Source: CAYOUV01 sp963790075
GTDB lineage: Bacteria; Chloroflexota; Anaerolineae; Anaerolineales; Villigracilaceae
Assembly: GCA_963790075.1 (NCBI GenBank)
Contig: CAWBNG010000007.1
Span: forward strand, 248,001-312,000
Reading direction: 5' to 3'
Length of the DNA stretch: 64,000 nt
Under the pieces are notes generated by a model, which worked only from the letters and a program-made list of their open reading frames with translations, made no database searches and was not told the DNA's origin. Numbering within the stretch: the stretch's first letter is position 1; every line of letters starts with the position of its first letter. Shown here piece after piece: positions 27,665-36,370 of the stretch. A program made the translations under genes and the position numbers.

Positions 27665-29010
27665 ACCCATCGGGACCATCCCGACAGTGTTGGCACCTGT
27701 CGGGACCACCACAGGATCACCAAGACTACCAGAGATTGGATCGGGACGGAAAAGCGCGGGTTCTCACCGTGCTCCGGCAGAGTCTGCACGATCGACGTCA
27801 GCCAGACGGTACCGAGCACCAGCCACAGGGACAGGTCCATCTTCAGGGATTGGCGGACTCGCCTCAGGCTGAGCACGAGCGCAGAACCAAGGACAAAGAG
27901 CAGGTTGGCAGCCAACAGCAGTCCGCGTTCGAGCGCGACCAGCCCGATCACGATCCTGTTAAACGGGGCGGATAACGCTTCCGGGCTCCAATAGATGGGT
28001 GCACGCCAGAACCACCACCAGCCGTCCAGGGCGCTTTTTACATACAGCAGGGGATGGCGCAGGATCAGTTGGATGGAAATACTGGAGAGCTCGCGTGAGA
28101 GTTCGAAGAAACCCAGCCCCGAGGCGTCCTTCATGGCCGGAATGGCAACCCAGATGGTGTTGATGTCCGAACCGGTCTGGGCGATTTGCTGGGCGCGATA
28201 TTGCAGGAAGGTGTCGCGCAGGGCCGCGTATTGGTCCGGGACATACTCGAAGAAGGCGCCAGTATGCTGGACCAGGTGATAGCCGTTGATCGAGCTCAAA
28301 CCCCAGACGCCAAATTCGCGATGGATGAAAGACACCCAGCTCGCAACGATCAAGATAGCCGGCAGGCTGATCGCAGCCACAAGACCCCATCTCAGCCTGA
28401 TCGGTGCCGGATGCCAGGAGATCAGCAGCAAAAAAGCGATCCAAAAGGGCAGGAAAATAAACTGCGGGCGGGTCAGCGTCCCCAGGCCGCCGGAAAACCC
28501 AACCAGTGCAGCCAGCACGATCTTCTTCCATAGACTAGCCTCCGCAGTCAGGATCCAGACCGCGCCTGCCAGGCAGGCAATCACGAAGAAAGTCGACAGC
28601 GTTTCCGTTAACAGGTTGGCTTCGAAGAACAACTGGCCCAGATTCAAGCTGTGCGCCAACCCGACCAATCCACCAAACCAGGCCAGACCGCTGACCTTCC
28701 AGCCGAGGTAGAAAAGCAATAGCGTGATCAGGAATCCCAGCACAAGCTGCATCGCGTAGACGCGTCGGTCCGGGCCGAGCAAGGCCAGGAAGGCCGGATA
28801 GCCGGGCGTGCGCGTGCCGTCGTAACGCTGCAAACCCAGCAACGCCTCGGCCAGGTGGCGGTATGCGCCGCTATCGCTGTACGTCACCGGCGGGTAGAAG
28901 AACCACAGCCAGGCGCGCTGGAGGGCTGCCACGCCAGCCACGATCCCCGCCCAGGTGCGCAGCGACCAGTCACGCCAGGAGATGTCCCCTCCGAGGATGA
29001 TACGTCTCAT
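27649..29010 (-). CDS. GT-C-like membrane glycosyltransferase with 3' end in the IS remnant
   Basis: About 453 aa from the ATG at 29010, which overlaps the stop of the GT4 gene (ATGA). About nine helices; YPPVTYSDSGAYRHLAEALL and RTPGYPAFLALLG after the first helix match the acidic donor-site loop and the conserved RxPGYP block of ArnT/GT83-like enzymes that use undecaprenyl-phosphate sugars. ANLLTETLSTFF is a further family-like motif. The last dozen codons (after VVLVILWW) read through the TCGGGA repeats and stop inside the transposase remnant, so the native C-terminus has probably been replaced. It may still be functional. Confidence 0.82.
   Translation of the reverse strand: MRRIILGGDISWRDWSLRTWAGIVAGVAALQRAWLWFFYPPVTYSDSGAYRHLAEALLGLQRYDGTRTPGYPAFLALLGPDRRVYAMQLVLGFLITLLLFYLGWKVSGLAWFGGLVGLAHSLNLGQLFFEANLLTETLSTFFVIACLAGAVWILTAEASLWKKIVLAALVGFSGGLGTLTRPQFIFLPFWIAFLLLISWHPAPIRLRWGLVAAISLPAILIVASWVSFIHREFGVWGLSSINGYHLVQHTGAFFEYVPDQYAALRDTFLQYRAQQIAQTGSDINTIWVAIPAMKDASGLGFFELSRELSSISIQLILRHPLLYVKSALDGWWWFWRAPIYWSPEALSAPFNRIVIGLVALERGLLLAANLLFVLGSALVLSLRRVRQSLKMDLSLWLVLGTVWLTSIVQTLPEHGENPRFSVPIQSLVVLVILWWSRQVPTLSGWSRWVSKSR
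27670..27705. repeat. Alternating TCGGGA/TCCCGA hairpins at the IS-gene junction
   Basis: TCGGGA-CCA-TCCCGA (27670-27684) is followed by TCCCGACAG-TGTTGGCAC-CTGTCGGGA (27679-27705, 9-bp arms). Both lie just beyond the break in the transposase. The right part, TGTCGGGACCACCACA (27698-27713), recurs at about 24089-24104, where the truncated GT-C copy ends. Confidence 0.55.
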
Positions 29011-30122
29011 AGCTGGGGGAATCCCTCCAGGGCTTTCCGGGCCCGCGCCTGCCAGGTGTAGCCAGCGGCATCCCGGCGGGCCTGTCGACCCAGCGCCTCG
29101 CGCCAACCCGGATTCTCGAGCAAATTCTTCACCGCAGTCTGCCAGGCAGCCAGGTCCTCGGGCGGACAGAAGACAGCGTTGGCTTCAGTCAATACTTCGC
29201 GGATGACGGGTAAGTCGCTGGTGACAATCGCGCGTCCCGCCGCCAGGTACTCGAACATCTTCATCGGGCTGGCGATGCTGGCCGAGTGCCCCATCCCGCT
29301 GCTGATGGCGATCACCAGCCCGTACGGCATCAGCAGCACGTCGGCTGCGGCCTGGTAGAGTGGCAATTCCTGGTTGGGGATGAATCCGGCAAAGGTCACA
29401 TTGCTGAGGTGCTCGCGCTCCGCGCGGGCTCGCCAGGCCCGCACATCCTGGTCACGGCCGCCGACCCACAGGAAATGCGCTTCCGGAAGGGCGCGCGCCA
29501 GTTCGAGGAACAGGTCGGCGCCACGCCCGGCGTACAGGTGGCCGGTGCAGGCCACCGTCTCAGCCGAGGACAGACCCAGTTGACGGCGCGCCGCCAGCGG
29601 GTCGGGCAACGAGTCGAAACGCTCCAGATCGACCCCATTTGGAGCCACGATTACTTCCGCGGTCGGCAAAGTCCCAGCGTAATCTTCATCCAGCGCACGC
29701 CCCAAAGCCTGCGTGATCAGCAGTAGACGCTTCTGTCCACGGGCACGCAGGAACCAGCGATACCACAGCGGACCGAACCTGCCGCTCGGCAGGTCGTGCA
29801 TCTCGAGCAAGACCGGTAGCCCGGTTTGTAAGCCGATCAAAGCCGCCTGTATGGGCCAGACGTAAAGCAAATCGGGCTTTAACTGCAAGGCACGCCGGAC
29901 AGCCCGCCAGGGGAACAGCCGCCGCGAGCCGGCCAGCCATTCGACCGGGAAGATTTGCCGCAAGCCGTAGAAACGCGCCAGGTCATTCCGGGATGACTGG
30001 CCGGGGACAAGCAAGGTCAACTCATGGCCCAGTTGGGCCAGCGCCTGGCAGGCTTTCATGGCCTGGATGCTGTTGGCCGTTGATGACGGGATTTGCGAAG
30101 CGGAAATGCAGACAATCTTCAT
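29007..30122 (-). CDS. GT4-family glycosyltransferase
   Basis: 371 aa GT-B protein. N-terminal domain begins KIVCISASQIPSSTANSIQ; the donor domain starts after FDSLPD with ETVACTGHLYAGRGADLFL and ends with the PMKMFEYLAAGRAIVTSD motif typical of GT4 donor-sugar binding, including the conserved Glu in MFEYL. Cytoplasmic retaining transferase building the repeat unit. ATGA overlaps join it to the flippase gene upstream and the GT-C gene downstream. Confidence 0.93.
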   Translation of the reverse strand: MKIVCISASQIPSSTANSIQAMKACQALAQLGHELTLLVPGQSSRNDLARFYGLRQIFPVEWLAGSRRLFPWRAVRRALQLKPDLLYVWPIQAALIGLQTGLPVLLEMHDLPSGRFGPLWYRWFLRARGQKRLLLITQALGRALDEDYAGTLPTAEVIVAPNGVDLERFDSLPDPLAARRQLGLSSAETVACTGHLYAGRGADLFLELARALPEAHFLWVGGRDQDVRAWRARAEREHLSNVTFAGFIPNQELPLYQAAADVLLMPYGLVIAISSGMGHSASIASPMKMFEYLAAGRAIVTSDLPVIREVLTEANAVFCPPEDLAAWQTAVKNLLENPGWREALGRQARRDAAGYTWQARARKALEGFPQL

Positions 30123-31462
30123 ACGGACAGGGGATTAACTCGCTGGTCGCGCACCGCTTTGAGTCCACGCCAGGCGGTAATGCCAATCGAAAAGACCAAA
30201 TAACCGGAGAGGATCGCAGCCAGCATCAAATAGCCGTGCTCGGGCACCAGCCAGAAAATCAGCCCCAGTTCCAGCACGCCGACCAGGGCTGCGATCAGCA
30301 CCGGATAGCCGGGCTTGCCCAGCGCCAGCATCAGGGGACGGTTCCATTGGAAGATGCTGGCAAAGCCAAACCCTACCAGCAGGATCAACAAAGCCGGGTA
30401 AGCCGGTAAAGCCGCTGCGCCATAAAGGAAGGGCACCAGCCACCAGCCGGTCAGCGCCAACCCACCCCCGACCGCCAGCACCACGACCGCCGTGAGCGTG
30501 CTCACCCGACGCAGCAAACGCAGCGTGAGATCCCACTGCCGCTGCCCGACTGTGCTACTGATTTCTGCATACGTCGGCCAGATGAACGGATCAAGCGGCA
30601 GCAGCACCAAGGCCACCAGCGACTGCGCCAGTTTGAAGTAACCCACTTCGGTCACCGACATCAGAGCCGCCAGGTAGAGCGGGATGCTGTCGCGTACGAT
30701 CAGATTGACGGTACCGTTCAGGTTGGTATTGAGCATGAACGAGGCCATGCTGCGCTTTTCCGGCAGGACTCTCAGCGGGGCTCGCCACCAGCCAGGCCCG
30801 AGCATCCCGTTTAATTCGCGCCAGGCTGCTACCCCGATTGCGATCCCATTAAACGTCTTGCCGATCACATAGGCCAGTAAAATAGCCAGGACCCCGCCCT
30901 TGAGCAGGAACGCTGCCAGGATCAGGCTGGCCGTCAGCACGCTCTGGATCACATTGATGCGCGCGATCCAATCAAAACGACGGGCGGCCTGCAAAACGCC
31001 CGTCGAGCTTTCGTAGATCAGGTTGGTCAGCAGGATCAGGCCATAGATAACGAACCAGGGGGCGGTTTGCAAATCCTTGGCAAACAGGCGCGCTGCCCAG
31101 GGCGCGAGCAGGAACAGGATCGCATATGCCGCCAGCGAGGTCAGAGCTTCGGTCAACATGGCGGTTTTTACGGCTGCCGCCGCCTGGTCCCGCTTGTCTG
31201 GCAATGATTCGCCGAGGCGCTTGACGACCACTTCGCTCATGCGGAAAGTCAGCAGACGATTGACATTGGAGGCGAAGGTGATAATCGTGGTCACCAAACC
31301 CCAGCCATCGACGCCCACCAAGCGTACGGCCAGGATCCCCTGTCCAAAGCTCAAGCCAGCTGAGATGATGTTGCTGCTGAAAAGAAAGCTGCTATTGCGA
31401 ATCACGCGCCGCAATAACCCGTCCTGCCACCAATCCGACAGGACCTCGCGCGGACCACTCAC
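30119..31462 (-). CDS. Wzx-type polysaccharide flippase (MOP/PST family)
   Basis: 447 aa, with about twelve to fourteen membrane segments and no large soluble domain. The N-terminal NSSFLFSSNIISAGLSFGQG and VDGWGLVTTIITFA segments are typical of Wzx/RfbX-like exporters that flip undecaprenyl-linked oligosaccharides. I chose the GTG at 31462 because it overlaps the stop of the upstream epimerase as GTGA. An in-frame start at 31507 would overlap that gene by 49 bp. Presence of both this flippase and an ABC-2 permease at 1-245 suggests two export routes or two polymers. Confidence 0.88.
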   Translation of the reverse strand: MSGPREVLSDWWQDGLLRRVIRNSSFLFSSNIISAGLSFGQGILAVRLVGVDGWGLVTTIITFASNVNRLLTFRMSEVVVKRLGESLPDKRDQAAAAVKTAMLTEALTSLAAYAILFLLAPWAARLFAKDLQTAPWFVIYGLILLTNLIYESSTGVLQAARRFDWIARINVIQSVLTASLILAAFLLKGGVLAILLAYVIGKTFNGIAIGVAAWRELNGMLGPGWWRAPLRVLPEKRSMASFMLNTNLNGTVNLIVRDSIPLYLAALMSVTEVGYFKLAQSLVALVLLPLDPFIWPTYAEISSTVGQRQWDLTLRLLRRVSTLTAVVVLAVGGGLALTGWWLVPFLYGAAALPAYPALLILLVGFGFASIFQWNRPLMLALGKPGYPVLIAALVGVLELGLIFWLVPEHGYLMLAAILSGYLVFSIGITAWRGLKAVRDQRVNPLSV

Positions 31463-32442
31463 GGAGTCAGCACCTCGCGCGCCCAGGAACGTTCGGCAGC
31501 ATACCACTCGACCAGTTTTTCCACACCTTCATGCAGTCCGACTTTCGGCTCCCAGCCAAGCACCCGGCGGGCTTTGCTCACGTCGGCCCAGTTGGAGCGC
31601 ATATCCGCGGGATGGAACGGGCCATTTTCGACGATCGCCTTTTTGCCGATGATTTCTTCCAAAAGCCTGATCAGACCGTTGATGGTGATGGTCTCGTGTC
31701 CCCCCAGATTAATGATCTCATAACCCAACGGCTTGAGGGCCTGGATCGTGCCACGGGCGATATCGTCCAGATACGTAAAACCGCGCGACTGCTCGCCGTC
31801 GCCATTAACCCGCACCGGGCGGCCTTCGCTGATCCACTGCGCGAAGCGGAACATAGCCAGGTCAGGCCGTCCCGCCGGGCCGTAGACGGTGAAGAAGCGC
31901 AGGATGCTGACATCAATATCAAAGAGGTAATGGTAGCTATGACACAAAGCCTCGGCGCCCTTCTTGCTGGCGGCATACGGTTGGAGCGGCCGGTCGCTGT
32001 CCGCTTCTTCGGGAGTCGGATAGGGTGGGTTCGAGCCATAGATACTGGAGGTGGAAGCCAGGATAAATTTCTTGACCCCATACTGGCGGCAAATTTCGAG
32101 CATATTGAGCGTCCCGGTCATATTGGTCTCGACAAAGACCCAGGGGTTATCCGTGCTGGCGCGCACCCCGGCGCGTGCCGCCAGGTTGATGATCCCGTCA
32201 AAATTAAATTCTTTCAAGCCAAAAGTAGCCGGATCGACAATCGCACGGTCGGAGATATCCAGCTTATGAAAGCTGAAACCGGGCAGTTGCTGCAGGCGCT
32301 TGAGACGGTACTCTTTCATGCGCACATCGTAGGCGTCGTTCAAATTGTCCACACCGACGACGGTGTGCCCATCCTGCAGCAACAATTCTGCCACGCGGAA
32401 GGCAATAAATCCGGCCGCACCGGTGATGAGATAGTTTGCCAT
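31459..32442 (-). CDS. NAD-dependent epimerase, UDP-glucuronate 4-epimerase-like
   Basis: 327 aa extended SDR. It has LITGAAGFIAF at the start (usual final Gly-Ser replaced by Ala-Phe), NLAARAGVRAS, the catalytic YAASK and RFFTVYGPAGRPDLAMF. The AARAGVR and YGP-x-GRPD blocks are characteristic of UDP-glucuronate/UDP-galacturonate C4-epimerases. The ATG at 32442 is five bases behind AGGAG. It follows a nucleotide-sugar 6-dehydrogenase gene, so together they could supply a UDP-uronic acid. Substrate assignment is from motif likeness only. Confidence 0.87.
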   Translation of the reverse strand: MANYLITGAAGFIAFRVAELLLQDGHTVVGVDNLNDAYDVRMKEYRLKRLQQLPGFSFHKLDISDRAIVDPATFGLKEFNFDGIINLAARAGVRASTDNPWVFVETNMTGTLNMLEICRQYGVKKFILASTSSIYGSNPPYPTPEEADSDRPLQPYAASKKGAEALCHSYHYLFDIDVSILRFFTVYGPAGRPDLAMFRFAQWISEGRPVRVNGDGEQSRGFTYLDDIARGTIQALKPLGYEIINLGGHETITINGLIRLLEEIIGKKAIVENGPFHPADMRSNWADVSKARRVLGWEPKVGLHEGVEKLVEWYAAERSWAREVLTP

Positions 32443-32510
32443 CAAAACTCCTGATCTGACGGGTTACACAAGGGACAGAGCAGCCATGCATAACCTGTCA
32501 ATATTAGAAC

Positions 32511-33830
32511 TTACAGGCGCACGACTTTGGGGTTGTCCTTGCCCAGTTTGCCCAAGGCATTGCGCGAATCGAATACAAATTTGGCCGCTTCGAGGATGGC
32601 CGGGTAATCATAGTCTTTGTGACTGGTGACGATCACGACCACATCCGCCTCGCGGACAGCTTTCATTAAATCCGTAACACTGTCCATTTCCTGGTCATCA
32701 TGGGTCTTCAAGTGCGGAATGTATGGATCGTGGTATTGGACCTGCGCACCTTTTTGCTGGAGCAGTCCAATCACATCCAAAGCTGGCGACTCGCGGATAT
32801 CGTCGATATCCGGTTTGTAGGCTGCGCCGAGCACCAAAACTTTTGAACCTTTAAGCGCCCGGCTGCGATCGTTGAGGGCATCCAATACGCGCCCCACGAC
32901 GTAGCGCGGCATGTTGGTGTTGATCTCGGAGGCCAGATCGATGAAGCGCGCATTGTAGTTCAATGCTTTCATCTTCCAGGAAAGGTAGAGCGGGTCGATC
33001 GGGATGCAGTGACCGCCCAGGCCCGGTCCCGGCGTGAATTTCATAAATCCGAATGGCTTGCTGGCAGCGGCATCGATCACCTCCCAGACGTCCACACCCA
33101 GGCGCTCGCACATGATCGCCAGTTCGTTGACCAGGCCAATGTTGATCATGCGGAAGGTGTTTTCTAGCAGCTTGGCCATTTCAGCTGCTTCGGCTGAAGA
33201 AACGGTATGAACTGTCTGGATCGCTTCCGCGTACCAGGCCGTGGCCACCTCGGAACAAGCCGGTGTGATCCCGCCCATCACTTTGGGCGTGTTGATCGTG
33301 GTCCAGTCCTCGCGACCCGGGTCCACGCGCTCGGGAGAAAAGGCCAGGAACCAGTCCTCGCCGACTTTCAATCCCTTTTCGTCGCCCAGCATGGGCAGCA
33401 GGATCTCGCGTGTCGTGCCGGGATAGGTGGTCGACTCGAGCACCACGACCATGCCGGGGTGCATATATTTCGCCAGTTGCTCGGTGGCAGACAGGATATA
33501 GGACATATCCGGGTCGCCGGTCTTGCGCAGGGGGGTCGGAACACAGATGCTAACCGCTGCGACATCCTTGAGCACCGAGAAATCCATCGTCGCTTTGAGA
33601 TGACCGGATTTCACCAGTTTGGCAACCTTTTCAGTCGGCACATCCTGAATGTAACTCACGCCCTTGTTGAGCGCTTCGATCTTGCGGCTGTCCGGGTCAA
33701 CACCAACGACCTTGAAACCAGCTTCCGCAAATACGACGGCCAGCGGCAGGCCGACATAGCCCAGGCCGAGCACGGCCACCTGGAGGCTTTTCTGCTGCAA
33801 TCCTTCGATCAAACGATCCTTGGTAGACAT
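32511..33830 (-). CDS. UDP-sugar 6-dehydrogenase (UDP-N-acetyl-hexosamine or UDP-glucose type)
   Basis: 439 aa, three-domain UDPGDH/WecC/WbpA family. NAD-binding GLGYVGLPLA at residues 22-31; central domain with AEMAKLLENTFRMINI; catalytic cysteine in GLGGHCIPIDPLYLSWK (around residue 275); C-terminal domain LVLGAAYKPDIDDIRESPA. It oxidises C6 of a UDP-sugar twice to a uronic acid with two NAD+. GHCIPIDPxYL fits the UDP-GlcNAc/ManNAc dehydrogenase branch better than UDP-glucose, but this is not decisive. Starts with AAAAGGATAAGA before the ATG. It heads the right-hand polysaccharide operon. Confidence 0.93.
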   Translation of the reverse strand: MSTKDRLIEGLQQKSLQVAVLGLGYVGLPLAVVFAEAGFKVVGVDPDSRKIEALNKGVSYIQDVPTEKVAKLVKSGHLKATMDFSVLKDVAAVSICVPTPLRKTGDPDMSYILSATEQLAKYMHPGMVVVLESTTYPGTTREILLPMLGDEKGLKVGEDWFLAFSPERVDPGREDWTTINTPKVMGGITPACSEVATAWYAEAIQTVHTVSSAEAAEMAKLLENTFRMINIGLVNELAIMCERLGVDVWEVIDAAASKPFGFMKFTPGPGLGGHCIPIDPLYLSWKMKALNYNARFIDLASEINTNMPRYVVGRVLDALNDRSRALKGSKVLVLGAAYKPDIDDIRESPALDVIGLLQQKGAQVQYHDPYIPHLKTHDDQEMDSVTDLMKAVREADVVVIVTSHKDYDYPAILEAAKFVFDSRNALGKLGKDNPKVVRL

Positions 33831-33883
33831 TCTTATCCTTTTGTAGCTCTGGTGCTACGTTGTAAAGTTAACGGCCAACGCCC

Positions 33884-34525
33884 TTAGAACAAGCTGAGTT
33901 GAGTCGGTTCTGCCGGCTCGTCGGGCGGTTCTTGCGCCACCGCCGGGCCTGATTTGGCCAATTCGGTCCGCGCCTGCTCCAATTGCCGGGGTAACTGCCC
34001 GAAGTCAGCCAGGATTTGAGGCTTATATTTCGGCTGGTGCAGCGCCGCCGCCGGATGGAACATGGGAATCACGAAGCGCTCCCCGACACGTCGCATCTGA
34101 CCATGGACGGCGCTGATGCGCGCCCCGGTCATGAACTTCCCCATCGAGAAACGCCCCAGGGTGATGATGATCTTGGGATTGATGGCATTGATCTGGCGTT
34201 CGAGATACTCATCGCAGGCCGCTAGCTCCTCAGGCTGCGGATCGCGATTTCCCGGTGGCCGGCACTTGACCACATTGCCGATCCACACATCCTCACGTGC
34301 CAGTCCTGCCTGGGCCAGCAACTCGTCCAGGAATTTGCCCGCTGCGCCGACGAAAGGACGTCCCTGCTCGTTTTCATAGAAACCGGGGCCTTCGCCGATC
34401 AACATGATCTCGGCCATGGCCGGACCTTCACCGGGAACAGCCATCTTGCGCGAATGATACAACGCACACTTGGTACACACGGAAACTTCCTGTGCAATCT
34501 GGGCCATTAACTCTTCAGGGTTCAT
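33884..34525 (-). CDS. udg: Uracil-DNA glycosylase, family 4 (iron-sulfur)
   Basis: 213 aa. Removes uracil from DNA to start base-excision repair. Four cysteines at 17, 20, 88 and 104 would hold the 4Fe-4S cluster (CTKC ... KCRPPGNR ... AAC). Motif A is GEGPGFYENEQGRPFVG (44-60) and the C-terminal motif is HPAA with His157. Starts overlapping the rimI stop (ATGA). The last 30 residues are a proline-rich tail outside the fold. Confidence 0.93.
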   Translation of the reverse strand: MNPEELMAQIAQEVSVCTKCALYHSRKMAVPGEGPAMAEIMLIGEGPGFYENEQGRPFVGAAGKFLDELLAQAGLAREDVWIGNVVKCRPPGNRDPQPEELAACDEYLERQINAINPKIIITLGRFSMGKFMTGARISAVHGQMRRVGERFVIPMFHPAAALHQPKYKPQILADFGQLPRQLEQARTELAKSGPAVAQEPPDEPAEPTQLSLF

Positions 34526-35070
34526 TCCGCCTCCAAACTCGATCTCTCCGTTTCCAAATGTTCAAGCGTCATCAAGATCGCGTCTTCGCCATTATCACGA
34601 TAATACCTGGGCCTGCGGCCCACTTCTACAAATCCAAATGCGCGATATAGGTTCTGCGCAATCTGGTTCCCGGCGCGCACTTCCAGCAAAGCTGAGCGGG
34701 CACCCCTCGCAATTGCATCCTGCAGAGCCGCCTGCAGCAGCTCGCGGCCAAGCCCGAGACCGCGAAACTGTGGATGGACTGCCAGTGTGGCGATATGAGC
34801 TTCATCTACGATCAACCACAGCACCAGAAATCCAATCACAACCTTCTCACCCGCTGACCGCCGCAAGGTTTTACCATTAAATCCATACTCCAGCGGTTCA
34901 GCCAGCAGGGTATCAATGACCCAGGAACGCGAATAATCCTGCTCAAGTTCGCGCCGGTAAGCTCGCTCCGACCAGGGGATCGGCAAACTCATGCCATCGA
35001 TCCAGACCACTGTCGGGACGTCTGCGACTGCCATACGGCGGATCTTAACACTGAGCCTGCCTGGGTTCAT
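34522..35070 (-). CDS. rimI: Ribosomal-protein-S18-alanine N-acetyltransferase (GNAT)
   Basis: 182 aa GNAT enzyme. Acetyl-CoA loop VHPQFRGLGLGRELL (Q/R-x-x-G-x-G/A), followed by EVRAGNQIAQNLYRAFGFVEVGRRPRYY and an acidic MTLE ending, the usual RimI end. Bracketed by tsaB upstream and the glycosylase downstream with ATGA overlaps on both sides. The tsaE-tsaB-rimI order is common in bacteria and supports the name. Confidence 0.88.
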   Translation of the reverse strand: MNPGRLSVKIRRMAVADVPTVVWIDGMSLPIPWSERAYRRELEQDYSRSWVIDTLLAEPLEYGFNGKTLRRSAGEKVVIGFLVLWLIVDEAHIATLAVHPQFRGLGLGRELLQAALQDAIARGARSALLEVRAGNQIAQNLYRAFGFVEVGRRPRYYRDNGEDAILMTLEHLETERSSLEAE

Positions 35071-35735
35071 ACCGGGACCGACCCCGCCACGTGCAAATAG
35101 ATCGGCGCAAGCGCTGCGGCTTGATCAAAGTCGCCAGCCTGCCAGCGTTCCCAGGCCAGTTCCGCCAGTAGGGACGGACGGCGTACAGACTGCGCCGGGG
35201 AAGCCAGCTGTACGTTTACACGTTTGCGCGCCAGGCGCTGCCGTTCATCAGCCGTCAATTCACCGCAGATCAACGTCGGTTTGCGGATCGAATCGGCCAA
35301 TTCATCAGCGGTCGCCACCGCAGCGGGACCATCGGACTGCCAGCCGTTTTCTCCAGCTGTGTACCAGCCAACGGCGATGCGCCCGCGTCCGGCGCGCAGC
35401 ACAGCTGCCAGAGGTAAGTCCTGTACAAACTGCGCTGCAGCCACCACATCCAGGGTTGGCACGCCCACCACGGGCAGATGGCGCGCCAGCGCCAGCCCTT
35501 TGATCAGCGCCAGCCCGACCCGCAGGCTGGTGAAGGAGCCGGGGCCGAGCGCCACACCCAGTCCATCCAAATCGTCCATGCTTACGCCTGTCCGCGCCAG
35601 GAGTTCGGAAATAGTCGGAGCCAGTTCCACGGTATGGTACTGCTGACTGTGCCAGATCAGTTCAGCGACCACCTGCGCGCCATCGTACAGCGCCAATCCG
35701 ATTTGAGAGGTGGAGGTGTCAACAGCCAGCAACAT
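35067..35735 (-). CDS. tsaB: tRNA threonylcarbamoyladenosine biosynthesis protein TsaB
   Basis: 222 aa, ASKHA-fold protein that pairs with TsaD to make the t6A base at position 37 of ANN-decoding tRNAs. It starts LLAVDTSTSQIGLAL and has LDGLGVALGPGSFTSLRVGLALIKGLA, the typical TsaB block. Its ATG shares one base with the tsaE stop. The C-terminal half is divergent, as is usual. Confidence 0.93.
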   Translation of the reverse strand: MLLAVDTSTSQIGLALYDGAQVVAELIWHSQQYHTVELAPTISELLARTGVSMDDLDGLGVALGPGSFTSLRVGLALIKGLALARHLPVVGVPTLDVVAAAQFVQDLPLAAVLRAGRGRIAVGWYTAGENGWQSDGPAAVATADELADSIRKPTLICGELTADERQRLARKRVNVQLASPAQSVRRPSLLAELAWERWQAGDFDQAAALAPIYLHVAGSVPV

Positions 35736-36232
35736 CAGCCCACTCCAAAAACGGACTGGCGCAGATCGGCCAGCAGATGATCGTATCGCTCGCCCTGCGC
35801 TTTGATGGCTAATTTCCGGTGTTCTTCAGTCATATAGTCCAAAGCAATCCAAAGCCGCTTCTCCGGCAAAATTAACTCGAGGCGTTCCGGCCACTCGATC
35901 ACCAGCGGGCCTTGAGCCAGCATCGTGTCCAGGTCCAGTTCCTCAGCCTCAGGCGCAGATTCGAGTCGGTAGGCGTCCAGGTGAAAGAGGCGATTTTCAT
36001 CCGGCCGCCGGTACACGTTGACCAGGATGAAGGTCGGGCTGGATACCGCATCCAGAGAGCCCCAGCCTTGCGCGAGGCCCTGCACCAGGGTCGTCTTGCC
36101 CGCACCCAGTTCGCCTTGCAGGCAGATCACATCTTCAGCCTTGAGCATCCCGCCCAGACGCATGCCTACGCGCCGCGTCTGTTCGGGGCTGCGGCTGAAA
36201 AACTCGAGGGTATGGGCATCCAGGATAGGCAT
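35735..36232 (-). CDS. tsaE: tRNA threonylcarbamoyladenosine biosynthesis ATPase TsaE
   Basis: 165 aa P-loop protein. Walker A GELGAGKTT (40-48), then LVQGLAQGWG, SPTFILVNVY and HLDAYRLE, all TsaE hallmarks. The ATPase drives the TsaBD cycle in t6A synthesis. First gene of the tsaE-tsaB-rimI-udg operon; divergent from the MscS gene across a 138-bp spacer. Confidence 0.95.
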   Translation of the reverse strand: MPILDAHTLEFFSRSPEQTRRVGMRLGGMLKAEDVICLQGELGAGKTTLVQGLAQGWGSLDAVSSPTFILVNVYRRPDENRLFHLDAYRLESAPEAEELDLDTMLAQGPLVIEWPERLELILPEKRLWIALDYMTEEHRKLAIKAQGERYDHLLADLRQSVFGVG

Positions 36233-36370
36233 CGCGAAAGATTATACTGCTTCTTGAACAAACGCCAAGCGGACCGAGAGGCTTGGATTCTACCCGAAAA
36301 TCCTTCAATGGACGTCCATCCTGCTTTAAGATAAGATTACTGCAGGCTTAGAAAGCACAGGAGAGAAGAT

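Noticed and set aside
27665..27994. Continuation of the transposase frame to 27994
   Set aside because: Beyond about 27664 the translated sequence has no DDE-domain features and is the antisense of the GT-C gene.
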